Assembly (NCBI GenBank): GCA_022315425.1
Contig: JAIUPT010000034.1
Location: 806,001-870,000 of the forward strand
From: Pseudevernia furfuracea
Taxonomy: Eukaryota; Ascomycota; Lecanoromycetes; Lecanorales; Parmeliaceae
DNA length: 64,000 nucleotides
Direction of reading: 5' to 3'
The position numbers and the translations under genes were made by a program. Numbering within the stretch: the first letter of the stretch is position 1; every line of letters begins with the position of its first letter. The notes under the pieces are model-generated. The model did no database searches, was not told the origin of the DNA, and saw only the letters and a list, made by a program, of their open reading frames with translations. Positions 45,969 through 57,397 of the stretch are shown piece by piece.

Positions 45969-46979
45969 TAAGGGTAATAATGTAAGGCTTCTGGGGCGTA
46001 TTGGAGAAGGGCGGACCATTTGTTTTCGCTCCGTTCCTCGTAGCTCCGTTCCGCCTTTGTGCGCCGCGTGCCGTTACGCTGCTGCATGTCAGCTTCCTGC
46101 ACAGTCACGGCTCCGTTGCAAGCGAGCCGGCCCTATCACGACGCAGAGCACACCTCGAGATCTTCGACAACCCTTTCGATGAGCCCGTGAAGATCTATAG
46201 GACGAAGGAAACGGCAAAGTCTAGTCACTGTTTCGGAACGTGTTAAGATAGGTCGAGAGCAGATTGTTTGGGTGTTCTGACGCATCGACCGCGGATGAAG
46301 CGACAGGCAAGACCTATCTTGTGACTGCGCTATTGATGAATGCGACAATTGTAGGACCTCCAAGACAAGGTCACGGCAAATCTCTTGAGTGCTTTCGAAG
46401 CTTTGGTATCGGTCATCGTAATGATGATGCTGAAGATTCAGTTAGTCACCTCCTGCATGTGCTCTGCCACTACAATGCCCTTGGACATTGCCTCTGTTTC
46501 AGATCTTTGCGTATGTTTCTGGTACCTTGCCTCATGCAGCACTGCTTGCACTGTGCGATGAAGCACCCAAAACTGCAGGGAAAGTTTCATCTCGTCTCAG
46601 ATCAACTTTCATCGAAATGACACCCCAAGTTTCCTGCACTGACGCAGCCCATAAAGCCGCTGTCCACTTCCGTTGGATATAGTTGTGTTACGGAGTACAG
46701 CCTTGCTCTTGCGCTACCACAAAGACGCTTGTAGGACTTTTTGGAGCAATGATGATACAGTATCAGCTGCAGGCCCTTGGTAATTTGGCATACCCCATCC
46801 TTTCCTCCTAGTAACTCTCATCGTCCTCCGTTTTCTTAAGAAGTGTTCTGCCACCTCAGTCCAGAGCCGCCGTCTAGTTCATACTGCTCGTTCCCCCGCA
46901 CAAAAAAGCTCTCCCTCTTCACATTCGCAAAACCTACTAACCAAGTTACCGAACCGAGTCCGGCTCTGGAACTTCCAGC
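45969..46979. other. Intergenic
   Basis: No gene is seen. The stretch 46058-46130 (ending CACGGCTCCGTTGCAAGC and GAGCCGG) resembles 49245-49315, a dispersed duplicated piece. The right end is the promoter of the receptor gene. Confidence 0.4.
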
Positions 46980-48316
46980 ATGTCGGGCTACCAGTCTTCC
47001 CCCTCCTCTACGCTTTTGTTTGTTTTCTCCATCATCGCAATCTTAGCGGTTGCTCTGAGATTCTGGGCGAGGAGGATCCAAAGAGTTCGCTTGGAGCTGA
47101 GCGACTACCTTATAGTACTTGGGCTGGTAGGAATGCTCCCATCTCTTGTTCTTTCTCGTTTTCTGACGTGTATCAGTTCTTTGCACTCGCTCTGTGCATC
47201 ATGTTTATTTACAGTATTCCTCCCCCCTTACAAATACAAGTTCTGAGAACACAGATTCGCTGAAATCTTGTAATAGACTTTGGGGTTGATAAGAAGAGTC
47301 TGAGGGCAGAATTCACAGACGATACAGAAAGAGAAATACAAGATTTGGGAATTCTAGGCGAAAGGGTATATCTGCAATCTCCTCAATACAACAAACTTAG
47401 AATAACAGCGTACAGTTCATGTTCTATGAACCGACCCTCTGGGTTAGTGCCGTAACCCTCATCCGCTCCTCCGTTATCCTCCTCTATATCCGCATTTTCC
47501 CCCCGCGGTCATTCCGCATTACCTGCTACACCGTCCTACTTCTCAACACTGCATTCTTCATCGCCACTTTTCTCAGCTGCGTTCTACTCTACCTTCCCGT
47601 TCGGTGTCAATGGAACGATTCCGGAGAACACAGCTGTGGTAATGCAAGACTGTATGAAATCTTCAACGCAAGTTTCAATCTTCTCTTGGACATTACGGTG
47701 GTGGTACTGCCCATGCCTATACTGTGGGGCTTGCAACTGGCAGTGGGTAGAAAGGCAATGTTAATTGGGATGTTTGGTCTGGGTATTGCGTAAGCTCTGT
47801 TCCGTTTTTGCCCTTCACGTGCGGAAGTTTTCGTACTAATCGCCTTGCTACCTCAGAATCTGTGTAGCGACAGCTTATCGACTGGCGAACACAGTACTGA
47901 ACGTCTTCGATCCACCCACAGAATACCGGTTATGCTTAATTGTTATGTGTCTCGAAGCGATCCTCGGTGTCCTCAACGCCTGTCTGCCCGTCTTGAAACC
48001 TGTCTTTAGAAAGGTTCAAGATTCGTTGAAAACAATAAGCGGCAGGAAGGGCACAAGTCTATCTTTGAAGTCTGGTAGCATTCCTATTTGCTTGCGAGTG
48101 AGTCACATGTGGCAGTCAAGGTCTGGGAGACGCTATGGGACGGAGGGGTTGGACTCGGTTATCTCGATGGAGGATCTGAGGAGAAGCGAGAGTGGCACTC
48201 AGCCCAACTCCAAGGCGGAAAGACTTGTGGGAATGAAGGTGTTCGATATTCGTGTGCAGAGGGATTTTCATGTTGAGATTGCTTCCGGTGAGGATCGAAT
48301 CTCGGTACTCGAATAG
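46980..48316 (+). CDS. PTH11-like / fungal rhodopsin-domain integral membrane protein (about 370 aa)
   Basis: The model has four exons: 46980-47169, 47277-47365, 47416-47789 and 47857-48316. Introns are 107, 50 and 67 bp and the frame is continuous. The first donor (GTGTAT) is the weakest choice. Helix 1 starts LLFVFSIIAILAVALRFWAR and is followed by the family word LSDYLIVLGL. Later come EPTLWVSAVTLIRSSVILLY, LLLNTAFFIATFLSCVLL, the loop YLPVRCQW, then LLLDITVVVLPMPILWGL, and two more helices ending with VLNACLPVLKPV. This is the SAT4/PTH11-type seven-helix family. The N-terminal CFEM domain of true Pth11 is absent. The C-terminal tail (about 110 residues) is hydrophilic. Members are thought to be surface receptors; the ligand is unknown. 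Confidence 0.85.
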
Positions 48317-51300
48317 TGTAGGGAATAGCGACTGTTGCATATTGAGGATTCGGGATAATAAAGATACTGGAAGTCGGCATAAAGGAGTACGGAATGTATT
48401 CGAGAAACAAGCTTGGAAAATCCGTTTCAGTTCGAGTTTGAAGATTCTCAAGGAAAAGCCCATTCCAAAATGGCCACCTGGGTGCCGAAGGATGACGGTA
48501 GGCAAACCGTCTTTAGATTTAGCTGCATAGAGCTGACAGTTCGAGAAATTGAGCTTCGCGAAACGTATTTCGAATCACGTTGTCGCCAAGAGATCACGTT
48601 TAATCTCTTATAGAGCCATCACCATGTGTTTCAAGCATAGATGTTCTATATTAAAGATAGTCAGCTTTCTCTGCTCTAAAACGTGGCCCTAGACTTAAAG
48701 CCCTGGGTCTCAGATCTATTGAAATAGCCGACTTACTATGCTTGCTAAAGGCTTTGATCTTAGGGGCGGAGTGTAGAGCAGAGAAGAAAAAGAATTTTTG
48801 ACATAGAGATCTTTTTATTCAAATAAGTGACGGGACCTCTGAAAGGGTTTAAAGGTAGTCGGTAGGTGTCACTGCATACGCTAACAGTCGAAGCACTAAA
48901 TGCACATAAACGTAGGAGTTCAACAGGCTTGTCTACTTCAAAAATATTCCTTCGAATCCCTTAGATTGTGCTCTCTGTTATCGAGGTAGCGAGGCAAGTG
49001 TGTGAGACGATTACTCTTGGACCGCCTTTAATTTTATAGCTGGGTTTGTGTCCAAGATCACACCTGGGCCAATCTATCTCAATACTTTGACAACCTTCGA
49101 TCACATCTGAAAGCGCAGAAATAGCAGCTTGCGAGAATTAGTCCAGTAACAGTCAGCACATAGTTTTGTTGAAGAAAATGGAGAAACGGACATGGGTATA
49201 CTGTTTCGCTCTGCCTTGGTATGTCCGTCGCAGATCTTGTCCAGCCCTCCGCGCACCGTACCGTTGCAATGGAAGAAATCTGCAGATTCACGGATCCGTT
49301 ACAAGCGAGCCAACGGTCTTCTTTCCCAGTCTCCTGGGATTCCTTCAATATACCACAGTGACAGACCTCGCAATCGTATGGTATAACCTTGCATTCTTGC
49401 GCCGAACCATTCAGCCTCAATGGGCCCATCTCCGCCGTTAACGGATTTCCATTGGAGTGGTGGGGTTGAAGGTCGCACAAGGTCTGCTCTTGGCTTCAAT
49501 CGTGCCGTACGTGCCCAGAATACTTCTGCTACAAGGCGGAGAACCTCTCCGGAACACAGTTTCTGTCTCTTCATGCGTGTCGACCTGTTGAAAGGCTGAA
49601 TATGTGCTGATACTATTCCTCGAAATCTTGACTTCCTAACAAAGCCATTCTGGTCAATCATGGCTATGGATTCGTTCCTGATTCTGTTGACTACCTATTC
49701 TTTGCCAGTCTTCTGCTAAAGCCAAGTAACGCCAGTATTCTTTCTTTCCAGTAGGCTCGATTCAATCTTCTGTTTTCAAGACTCGTCACTGAAATCTGTG
49801 TTGTAAAGCGACATGCACTGATTGCAATGTTTTTGGTGGAAACGCTACCCTCACAACACCGGATAACGAAACGCTAAAAACCAATGGGCTAAGTCTTAGG
49901 TGAGCACAAATTAGTGTCAGGCCAGAGGTGTCACGGTGACTAATCTACAGTCTTGAGTAAACATCTGATATTCACAGTATGCCCTGAGACTCTATATGCG
50001 GAGTTTTAAGTGTGAGTAAGCGAGCCCAGTTACTCCTATACACCATGGGACATTGGGGGGCGATAGAGGAGTAAGTTTTGTATCGGATTGTGAATGTCGG
50101 AGAGTGCTTCTCCAGACATGAATTCTATGCTAAAGACCAGAATAAATACGTACAGATCCACGAAAGTCTATTGGACGCTGTGAGGAGACTCTCTTCAGGC
50201 GTGTTCGAGATAAAAGAAAAACGACGCGATATATATAAAAGAAAAAAAAGAAAAAAAAGAAAAAAGAGTTAAGAGCAAAAACATACAGCAGCTAGTATTC
50301 GCTGGTCGTCACCGACCCAACTACTAATTAGCCGATCTGAGGCTTATCTTTGGCTGAGCGGACGGGAAGCCGAGTTTTCAACAGTCTGTGGCCGTATGTA
50401 GGTAAATGGTCGCTATTGATAAATATATTATAATTTTTTTTGTCTTTGTAAGGTTAACTCTTATACTCTCGCTATTTGATTCATTTTGAGTAATAACTAA
50501 CAAACGTATTAACACGGACTTCTACGTTCGGGTGGAAAAGTTTAGCTCAAAAACATCGAACGATCAAGTATATTGAGATCTATGTCACATAAGGAAGCAG
50601 TCGAGGTCAACAAAAATCGACGTTTATTTGAAATGTCATCTGTGAGAAGTGTAACAAAATCGTCCCCCTAAAAACCGCGTTAGATAAAGTCCTCGCACCA
50701 TCAACATCCCTCCTCCAAATGTATAAAAATTTCCTAGATTCGTTGACCCAGATGAAGGATAGATGTGACGCCGAACCTCCAGAGCTAAGACGCATAGTCC
50801 AGATGCGGCTGCCGATGTTTCTGCAGTGTCTAGCTCGGAGACTGGCGGACCTGTGGTGTCCCGTTGACGAGCATTGTAGAGCCTATCAATTCTTTGGTTC
50901 AGACCCAGGCCTGTGGACCCTCCAAGACTCCTGAACAATATTGTAGACATGCACCTCAAGGACTGCGTTGATCATAGAAGAAAATAAATTCGCGGAGGTA
51001 CTCGCGGGTAAATCCTATTTGGTGTACTGTGTGTGCTTGAAAACAAGCTGGTTGGCTGAGACTGACTCGCTGGACATTGCTGCAGAGATGTGGTGGTGTA
51101 TGAATAGAGCATCAAGTGTCAGATCAGAGAGGATTGAGCCAGACAACTTGGGCATTTAGCCATGAAGACAGTGAAATGTATACCAGACCAGAGTTAAAAA
51201 GGAAGGAAGTTCGGTATCTTGACTGTCACAAAAGCCGCGGTAAGGTATCGGGAAAGAAAGGGTCGAGGGAATATTACGTAAGCGGACGAAAAAATGGGAT

Positions 51301-51749
51301 TCATTACCTCGCTCCTTCCCCACTTTTCCCCCCCAGCCCCCCGTATGATGGTATCATAACATCATCATTCAGCATTCGCACTACACCGCTAGGCAAATAA
51401 ATAAGAGTAACAATCGTATCATTCAACCCTTTCGCACTTCGCGCAATACAAGATCCATACATACAAAACGGACCAACCACTGTCGCAACCGTGTATGAGA
51501 ATGGGGAGAATTGGTGATGGCGATGTCCATGCCGCTTATGTCGAATTCCGCGCAAAGGAATCTGACAAGGTAACGTAACCCAACTACCCTTGCTCCATTC
51601 CGGGTTATCAATTTATCAATACGCGGCACAATACTCATCAAACCGTACAGTGTCTCTCAGCGCAATGCATCTACTGCCAATCCGTTCGCGCCAAAAATAC
51701 CTCCCGTCAGCGTCAACACTTGCTCGAATGTCCCAATTACCTTAGTGCC
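48317..51749. other. Long intergenic region
   Basis: About 3.4 kb without a supported gene. The part 49245-49315 resembles 46058-46130. A purine-rich microsatellite lies at 50214-50270. Open frames on both strands near 50640-50960 overlap each other and show no known domain. Confidence 0.45.
50214..50270. repeat. A/G-rich simple repeat
   Basis: Runs of A broken by single G residues (AAAAGAAAAAAAAGAAAA type). It is a low-complexity tract. Confidence 0.8.
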
Positions 51750-52477
51750 ATGAAAGAGCACAACCCTGACAATCCTATCCTCCACGAATCCATCAACGGC
51801 ACTCCTACCGTCACTCCCTCCGCCAAACCTAAGAAGCGTGATCACGACACCATGATCGGCTTCCAAGGCGACTCCTCCGCGTCGCGCTCCTTTCCTATCC
51901 CCAAACCTGTTCTCGAGCGCGATTTTCAGATGAGCGTGCAGTTGAACCCGAAGATCAGTGTTGGACCTGGCATTTGGGGACAGCGGAACTGGGTTGGTTT
52001 CATCTCGGGTCACTGGAATGGTCGTTGGGGCAAAGGCACTGTTGTGGTAAGTCTGCTGTCGTGCTTGTCACTGAGCTAGCAATGCTGACCTCTTCACCGA
52101 AGCCCGGCGGACAAGACAAACAACTCGTCGCACCCGACCTCTCCACCCACATCGACTCCAGCTACCTCCTTCAAACACATGACCACCCTCCTGCATACAT
52201 CTCGGTTCGAAATGAAGGTTGGCGCGTTGGGCCGAGGGATACGTTGGAGAAGCTGGAGGACCCGGCTCAGGCAGATGAAGTCGACCCCAAGACCTACTCT
52301 TTCCGACTCTACATCCACATGGAGACTGGTGATACGAGGTACTTGCACTTAAACACGGGCATGTGGATTGGTAGTGGTATTCGTCGCGGCACTGAAGGTA
52401 TGTAGCACTAATGAATGCTGCGATGTTGAGAGCTGACATCTCCTGCAGTCATCTACGATGCTTACCGCGTCATCTGA
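51750..52477 (+). CDS. DUF3237 (UPF0311) family protein (about 206 aa), two introns
   Basis: Exons are 51750-52046, 52103-52397 and 52449-52477. The introns have GTAAGT and GTATGT donors, CGAAG and TGCAG acceptors, and keep the frame. The DUF3237 barrel starts near residue 55 (PVLERDFQMSVQL), then VGPGIWGQRNWVGFISGHWN, GTVVPGGQDKQLV, and ends RGTEVIYDAYRVI. The first 50 residues are hydrophilic and poorly conserved, and an upstream exon cannot be excluded. The family is widespread in fungi and bacteria. Its biochemical role is not established. Confidence 0.85.
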
Positions 52478-53524
52478 GTCTTCTACCTGAACGGCCACCA
52501 GTATTTCACGGCTTCGTCTCCCCTATTCACTACTTCAGGTTCTAATCGGCGTCGAGTCAATTAGGGGCGTTCTTTCTATTGCGGGCAGGTGCTAACATTG
52601 GCGTCACGTTCTTTGCGAGCTTTGTCTGGCTCTGCCTCATGCTCAGACTCCAAGTACCATGCTCTCGGATGAGCATCCTCTGGTCTCTGATTGCTTGGAG
52701 GAAATGACAAAAAGTTGTCAGATTGGTTGGCATGCAGGAAACTGCTCTTACAAGAGCTAAAGTTGAGAAGGCATTATGGTTTGCAAATGTACAATACTGC
52801 TCGACACATGTTCCCGTTGACTTAGCCTGTTCAACACGAAAGAGGCCTTACTGTTGATGCTCCGATTCTGCTTCTGCCCTCCTTCTTCATCTTGCCTCAT
52901 TTACCCGGCCGCACATCCAACTCCATTCTTTCTGCGTAAACCTCTGGGAGCTCACCAAACAATACGAGAAAATTATATTAGCTTGGGTATCAAACACTCC
53001 TTAACTTCGCTCCTTCTTTCTTTTTTCTTTTCTTTCTTTCATCTCCACTACACTTTCACACCTCTCCCTCCCACTTCCCAACACTAAAGCGCATCCTCTT
53101 TCTCAAACCTGAAGTCGCATCGTCTGTCACAGAGTTGGGCCTTGAATCCCTTTATCCTGCCTCATGCTCGCGCCACTAGGCCTTCGACTTTGCATGCCGG
53201 ATCTAGCATGGAGATAATCGTGATCGACGGCCGTTTGAGGCATTGCTACAAATCCTGCATTAGCCTTTGAGATCAATGTGTTTGACAACGTCGAAGATTC
53301 TTGATGTCTTTGCTGGAATCTGAATGTAGTTGGTGATGGTTGAATAGCCAAGCCACTTCCCTCTAACCCCACCTCATTACCGGCATCTATTTGTTTATTT
53401 CATTCCTCCACCCGGAACGTAAAAGCTACATACCACTATAATACAAACACTCCCTCTTTCGACTCTATCTCCACAACATGTTGTTCACGCAGAATATCCC
53501 TCCCTCGCTCGCTCACTCACTCAC
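52478..53524. other. Intergenic with C/T-rich tracts
   Basis: A CT-rich tract at about 53010-53090 and a CACT/CTCA microsatellite at about 53512-53545 lie here. No gene is supported; an 81-codon minus frame at 53372-53127 has no known domain. Confidence 0.4.
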
Positions 53525-56500
53525 TCACCCACTCACTCCCCCCCCCGCACCGATTAGTATACTAAGCACCGAAACCAACACCGAATACATCAATCTCACC
53601 ACCATACGACCCCCCTCCCCAGTAAACGCCGCAACCCCAAGCCCACTGCCAACCGTAGCCGAAGCCAACGTGACACTGCTATCACCCACATCCAAAACGC
53701 CCGACGCCTGCAAACTCACCGGCGTGCCGGAAATCGTCACACCGGGCCCACCCGCCGAGATGGTGGTCCCGTCGATGGAAAAAGCGGTAGGGTTGGCCGT
53801 GAAGACCTGTCCCCCGACTGTGAATACCGAAAACGACGACGCCCCAGGGACGAGCAAAGGCCCCGGCACCACGATGCCGGACGCGCCAGGGGCTAGCGTC
53901 TGGGCGCCGATCAAGTACGCGCCGGCGCTGTTGGCGGTGAAGGTTTGAGAGCCGATGACGAGGGGTGGGAGCGTGGGGTCGGGGCGGAGGGTTTCGGTGC
54001 TGCCGCCTATGACTGCTTTTGAGGCGTCGGGGGCCAGGCTGATGGGTGTGTTGGAGATTGTGATGGCGGGGGCTCCGGGGACGAGTGTTTGGCCGTCGAC
54101 GATGTAGTCGGATAGGCTGTTTGCGGTGAAGGTTTGAGAGCCGAATGTCAGTAGAGGTGGAGGCGTGGTGGTGGGTGTAAGGTCTATTGTGCGGCTTCCG
54201 ATGACGACTTGCGTGGCGGCTGGAGCGAGACTGATGGGTGTGCCGGATACTGTTATAGATGGGGCACCGGGGACGAGTGTTTGGCCGTCTATGATGTAAT
54301 CGGATAAGCTGTTCGCGGTGAAAGTTTGAGAGCCAAATCCTATCGGAGGAGGTGTGGGAGCGGGGCCAAGTCTGATGGTACTGCTTCCTACGATAACCTG
54401 CGTCGCGCTCCGAGCGAGGCTGAGTCGTGTCCCCGAGACTGTGACTGCTGGCCCCCCTGGGGCGAGTGTTTGACCAGCGATTGAGTATTCGGAATTGCTA
54501 TTTGCAGTATAGGTTTGAGAGCCGAGCGTCAACGGAGGAGGAAGAGGAGCTATGAAGGTGGGTGCGAGTCCAATCGTGCTACTACCGACGACTACTTGAG
54601 TGGCGCTTGGAGCAAGGCTGATGCGCGTTCCTGAAATTGTTACCGCTGGACCTCCTGGCGTGAGTGTCTGCCCGCCTGCTACGTATTGTGATGCACTATT
54701 AGCGCTGACAATTTCAGCTCCCACGGTGAATTCTGGCGCGTTGGTAGCGCTTAGACCAATTGTGCTGCCAGCGATGACGATCGCCCTCGCGGAAGGTGCA
54801 AGGGACACTTCGGTACCCTGTACGTTGATTGGTGGCGCCCCTGGAGTAAGCGTCTGGCCCGCTACTACGTATTGAGAAGCAGCGTTCTGGGAGACCTGCT
54901 GCGAGCCCACAGCGATTGGCATAACTGCTGCAACAAGGCCCCCCTCAGGACCGCTAGCTGGCAGGATGGATGTGACTCCGTTAATTACTACAGCTGAAGC
55001 GGAGGGAGCGATTGAGATGCTGTAGCTCAATATCGGTGGGAGGCCTGGGCTTGATTTGATTTCCTGACCATTGGGTGGAGAGGTAGGAGTGATGCCAATG
55101 GCACTAGCTATGATAGCACCTAAACCTTGAAAATTTGAAGAAGGCTTGGCTGGGTTGTTTGGCGGAGGGTTTTCTCCGTGAAAATTTTCTGGAGAGTTCA
55201 CCGAAGGATTTCTCAACGAATCTGTTGGTGTGACTGGTGGTTGATTGACGGCTCCAAGCGGCGAAGAGCTTGGTGTGTTAGCTAGAGGGGTCGGTGGAGG
55301 GTTAATTGCCTGTCTTTCTGGAGATGTGACTAGAGTGTTGTCGGGACTTTTAGCTGCCGCTGGCAGAGGCTGGCTTGGAGCTTGTGGAGGTGAGAGTTGT
55401 CCGGGGCCAGCGGGCAAAGATGCTAAAACCATGGTCAACAGATGTAGTTTTCTTGCTGGAGATCAGACATATTGGACATACGGCTTTGGGCTTGCGCCGC
55501 GCTGGACGCTCCAGCCTGTCGCAGTGGCTCAGCTTCAGGAGTTACCACTGGTGTCGCAACGACAGCTATCGCAGCTGGTGTCGCTGAAGCGGGGCATGCA
55601 CCGGGATGAAAGCACCCTTTTCCAGCGACGGTTATGGTCGTCTTGATGGTTAAGTCAGGCTCTCGCAACTGAACCTGCAGGAAACTATCCGGAGCAGGAT
55701 TTTGCGAATAAGGGCAGAAGGAACCGAAAAAATCAATCGAAGGTCCTCCTGGCAAGCAAGAGGCGATGTCAGGGAATTTTGAGACATAGACAGAATCCTG
55801 GGCCATCCACTCAATGAGAGATCGAGGGACATAGCCGAAGTTTTCGTTGACAACGCTAGACGGGACCTGGTCACTAAGAGGAGCGTAGACAAAAGGCTTC
55901 AAAAATGAAACCTGTACCACGTCAGGATTGCCTGGGATCATCGCAGGTCCTTGCTTTGGGCTTGGATTGAAGTAGCTTTCCGCGTTGGAATTGATGCCCG
56001 TAATATACTGTGGAATGTATGTTTGTGTATTTACACCTTCTTCTGGGCATGTAGTGAGATACGTCGATGTCGTAGCACACGCTAGCCGGCCATCTTTTTC
56101 GGATACAGCCGGGACATTGATGACATTGACACTTGAAATCACGAAAAATTGTGTTGGATAAGTACTTTGCGTGGATCAGACGCTGTCAAAATATCACAGG
56201 TAGGAGCTTACATACAAAATCGCTCCAAAGGTCGTAGCAATTGACCCATTGAGCCCAGTCTGCGTCACCCAGGGACCATCTACGACATAATCTGAATAAA
56301 GGATTGTCGGGGCCCCAGCATTCTTCGCTGTAGAAGTATAGTTGAGCGTCCTTGTGACTGTAGACACATTGGTCGTGACAGTGGTGTCTACGTAATGAGT
56401 GGCAAAGGTGATGATTGACATTATTTGAACTGTGGTAAGGGTAAGGCGGTCTGTGATTGCGTCTGGTAAACAACGGACTGTCCATGGTATCCTTTATGAA

Positions 56501-56811
56501 TACTCACCAGCCCAATACCTCACGTCGACCGTGTCTTGGACGACGAAACAGCAAGCGCTCAAAGATGAGGCATTAGTGACCATTGTGTCATCGCTGAAAG
56601 TGAAATTCGAAGGACTGGGAGCAATCGGAGACGTCGTTGTGCTGATCGGAAAAACTTCGTGGCCAGGAAAGGCTCCTGACGATGTCGAGATGCTCTTGGA
56701 CGAGGCGTTGTATCCAAGTGGTGATACTGTACTTCTACTCAGCCAGGCCGAACTGATACAGTTCTCGGGTACGCTGGAATAAATCACCTTGGAAGGACAA
56801 AGAAGTGGCAT
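53525..56811 (-). CDS. Large secreted repeat protein, probable GPI anchor (about 1032 aa)
   Basis: Exons run 56811-56508, 56429-56216, 56164-55482 and 55422-53525. Introns of 78, 51 and 59 bp have GTGAGT, GTATGT and GTATGT donors, and the frame holds through all joins. The N-terminal part is Ser/Thr-rich with Cys; a signal peptide is expected, but the 5' end is uncertain. A frame at 56863 (MPILTFYLNCCAMLC) looks like one yet is out of phase. The C-terminal half has about seven repeats of about 57 residues, each of the form GSQTFTANS..Y.IDGQTL, then PGAP.ITVSGTPISLAP, then IGGST. The last 20 residues are hydrophobic, as in a GPI signal. Such proteins are common at Pezizomycotina surfaces; their function is unknown. 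Antisense frames reach 156 codons and are shadows. Confidence 0.8.
53640..54900 (-). repeat. About seven tandem protein-coding repeats of roughly 57 codons
   Basis: Each unit encodes a GSQTFTANS...GQTL segment followed by PG.P.ITVSGTPISLAP and a short ST..L end. The two central units (54050-54340) are the most alike, sharing GSQTFTANSLSDYI, which suggests recent duplication or gene conversion. Confidence 0.75.
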
Positions 56812-56863
56812 CAGCTATACATAACATCGCGCAGCAATTGAGGTAGAAAGTGAGGATCGGCAT

Positions 56864-57397
56864 CTTGACCGATCAATAGCAGTCTAGGCGTGGTTTCTCT
56901 CTTCACAAAACCGAAAGTTCACCTGTATATCTTAAATCTGCTGGGACAAGGCTGGGAGTCTTGGCCCTAGAGACCCGCAGTTGATCCTTGTCGGCCAATA
57001 AACCATAGCCACGTCAGAGACAGACGAAATCAGACATACGTAAGATGATCGCCGTCAGGTTCCAAGAAGCTATTGGTTGATATGATTGAACGTTACCCGG
57101 AAGGTGCATGCATATGCAGTCTATGATCCTACAGCAACGCCTCATAACAAAAGCCTCATCAGCTAAAGAAAGCCCATGGGCCGAATGATGGAATGTTCTC
57201 GGCTTATTTTCTCCTGAATGCGTAGATTGAAACTGACCTGGTTTACCAACTCATTGCGCAGCGATGTCTTTACATCTTCTTCCATAGACGCATCTCCTAA
57301 AGTGTCGGGCCTCTGTTCTCATCGTCCAGGGTGGCATCCAGCCTAGGCAATCGAGAAGAACAACTTGCGACAGCGGGATTTTGCCCTGATTGCACGG
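56864..57397. promoter_or_regulatory. Divergent intergenic region between two surface-protein genes
   Basis: The repeat-protein gene and the pepsin-like gene read away from each other across this roughly 0.5-kb interval, so it should hold both promoters. No specific motif is assigned. Confidence 0.4.

Noticed and set aside
53478..53948. 156-codon plus-strand frame
   Set aside because: Antisense to the repeats of the large surface protein; its Pro/Thr bias comes from the repeat codons.
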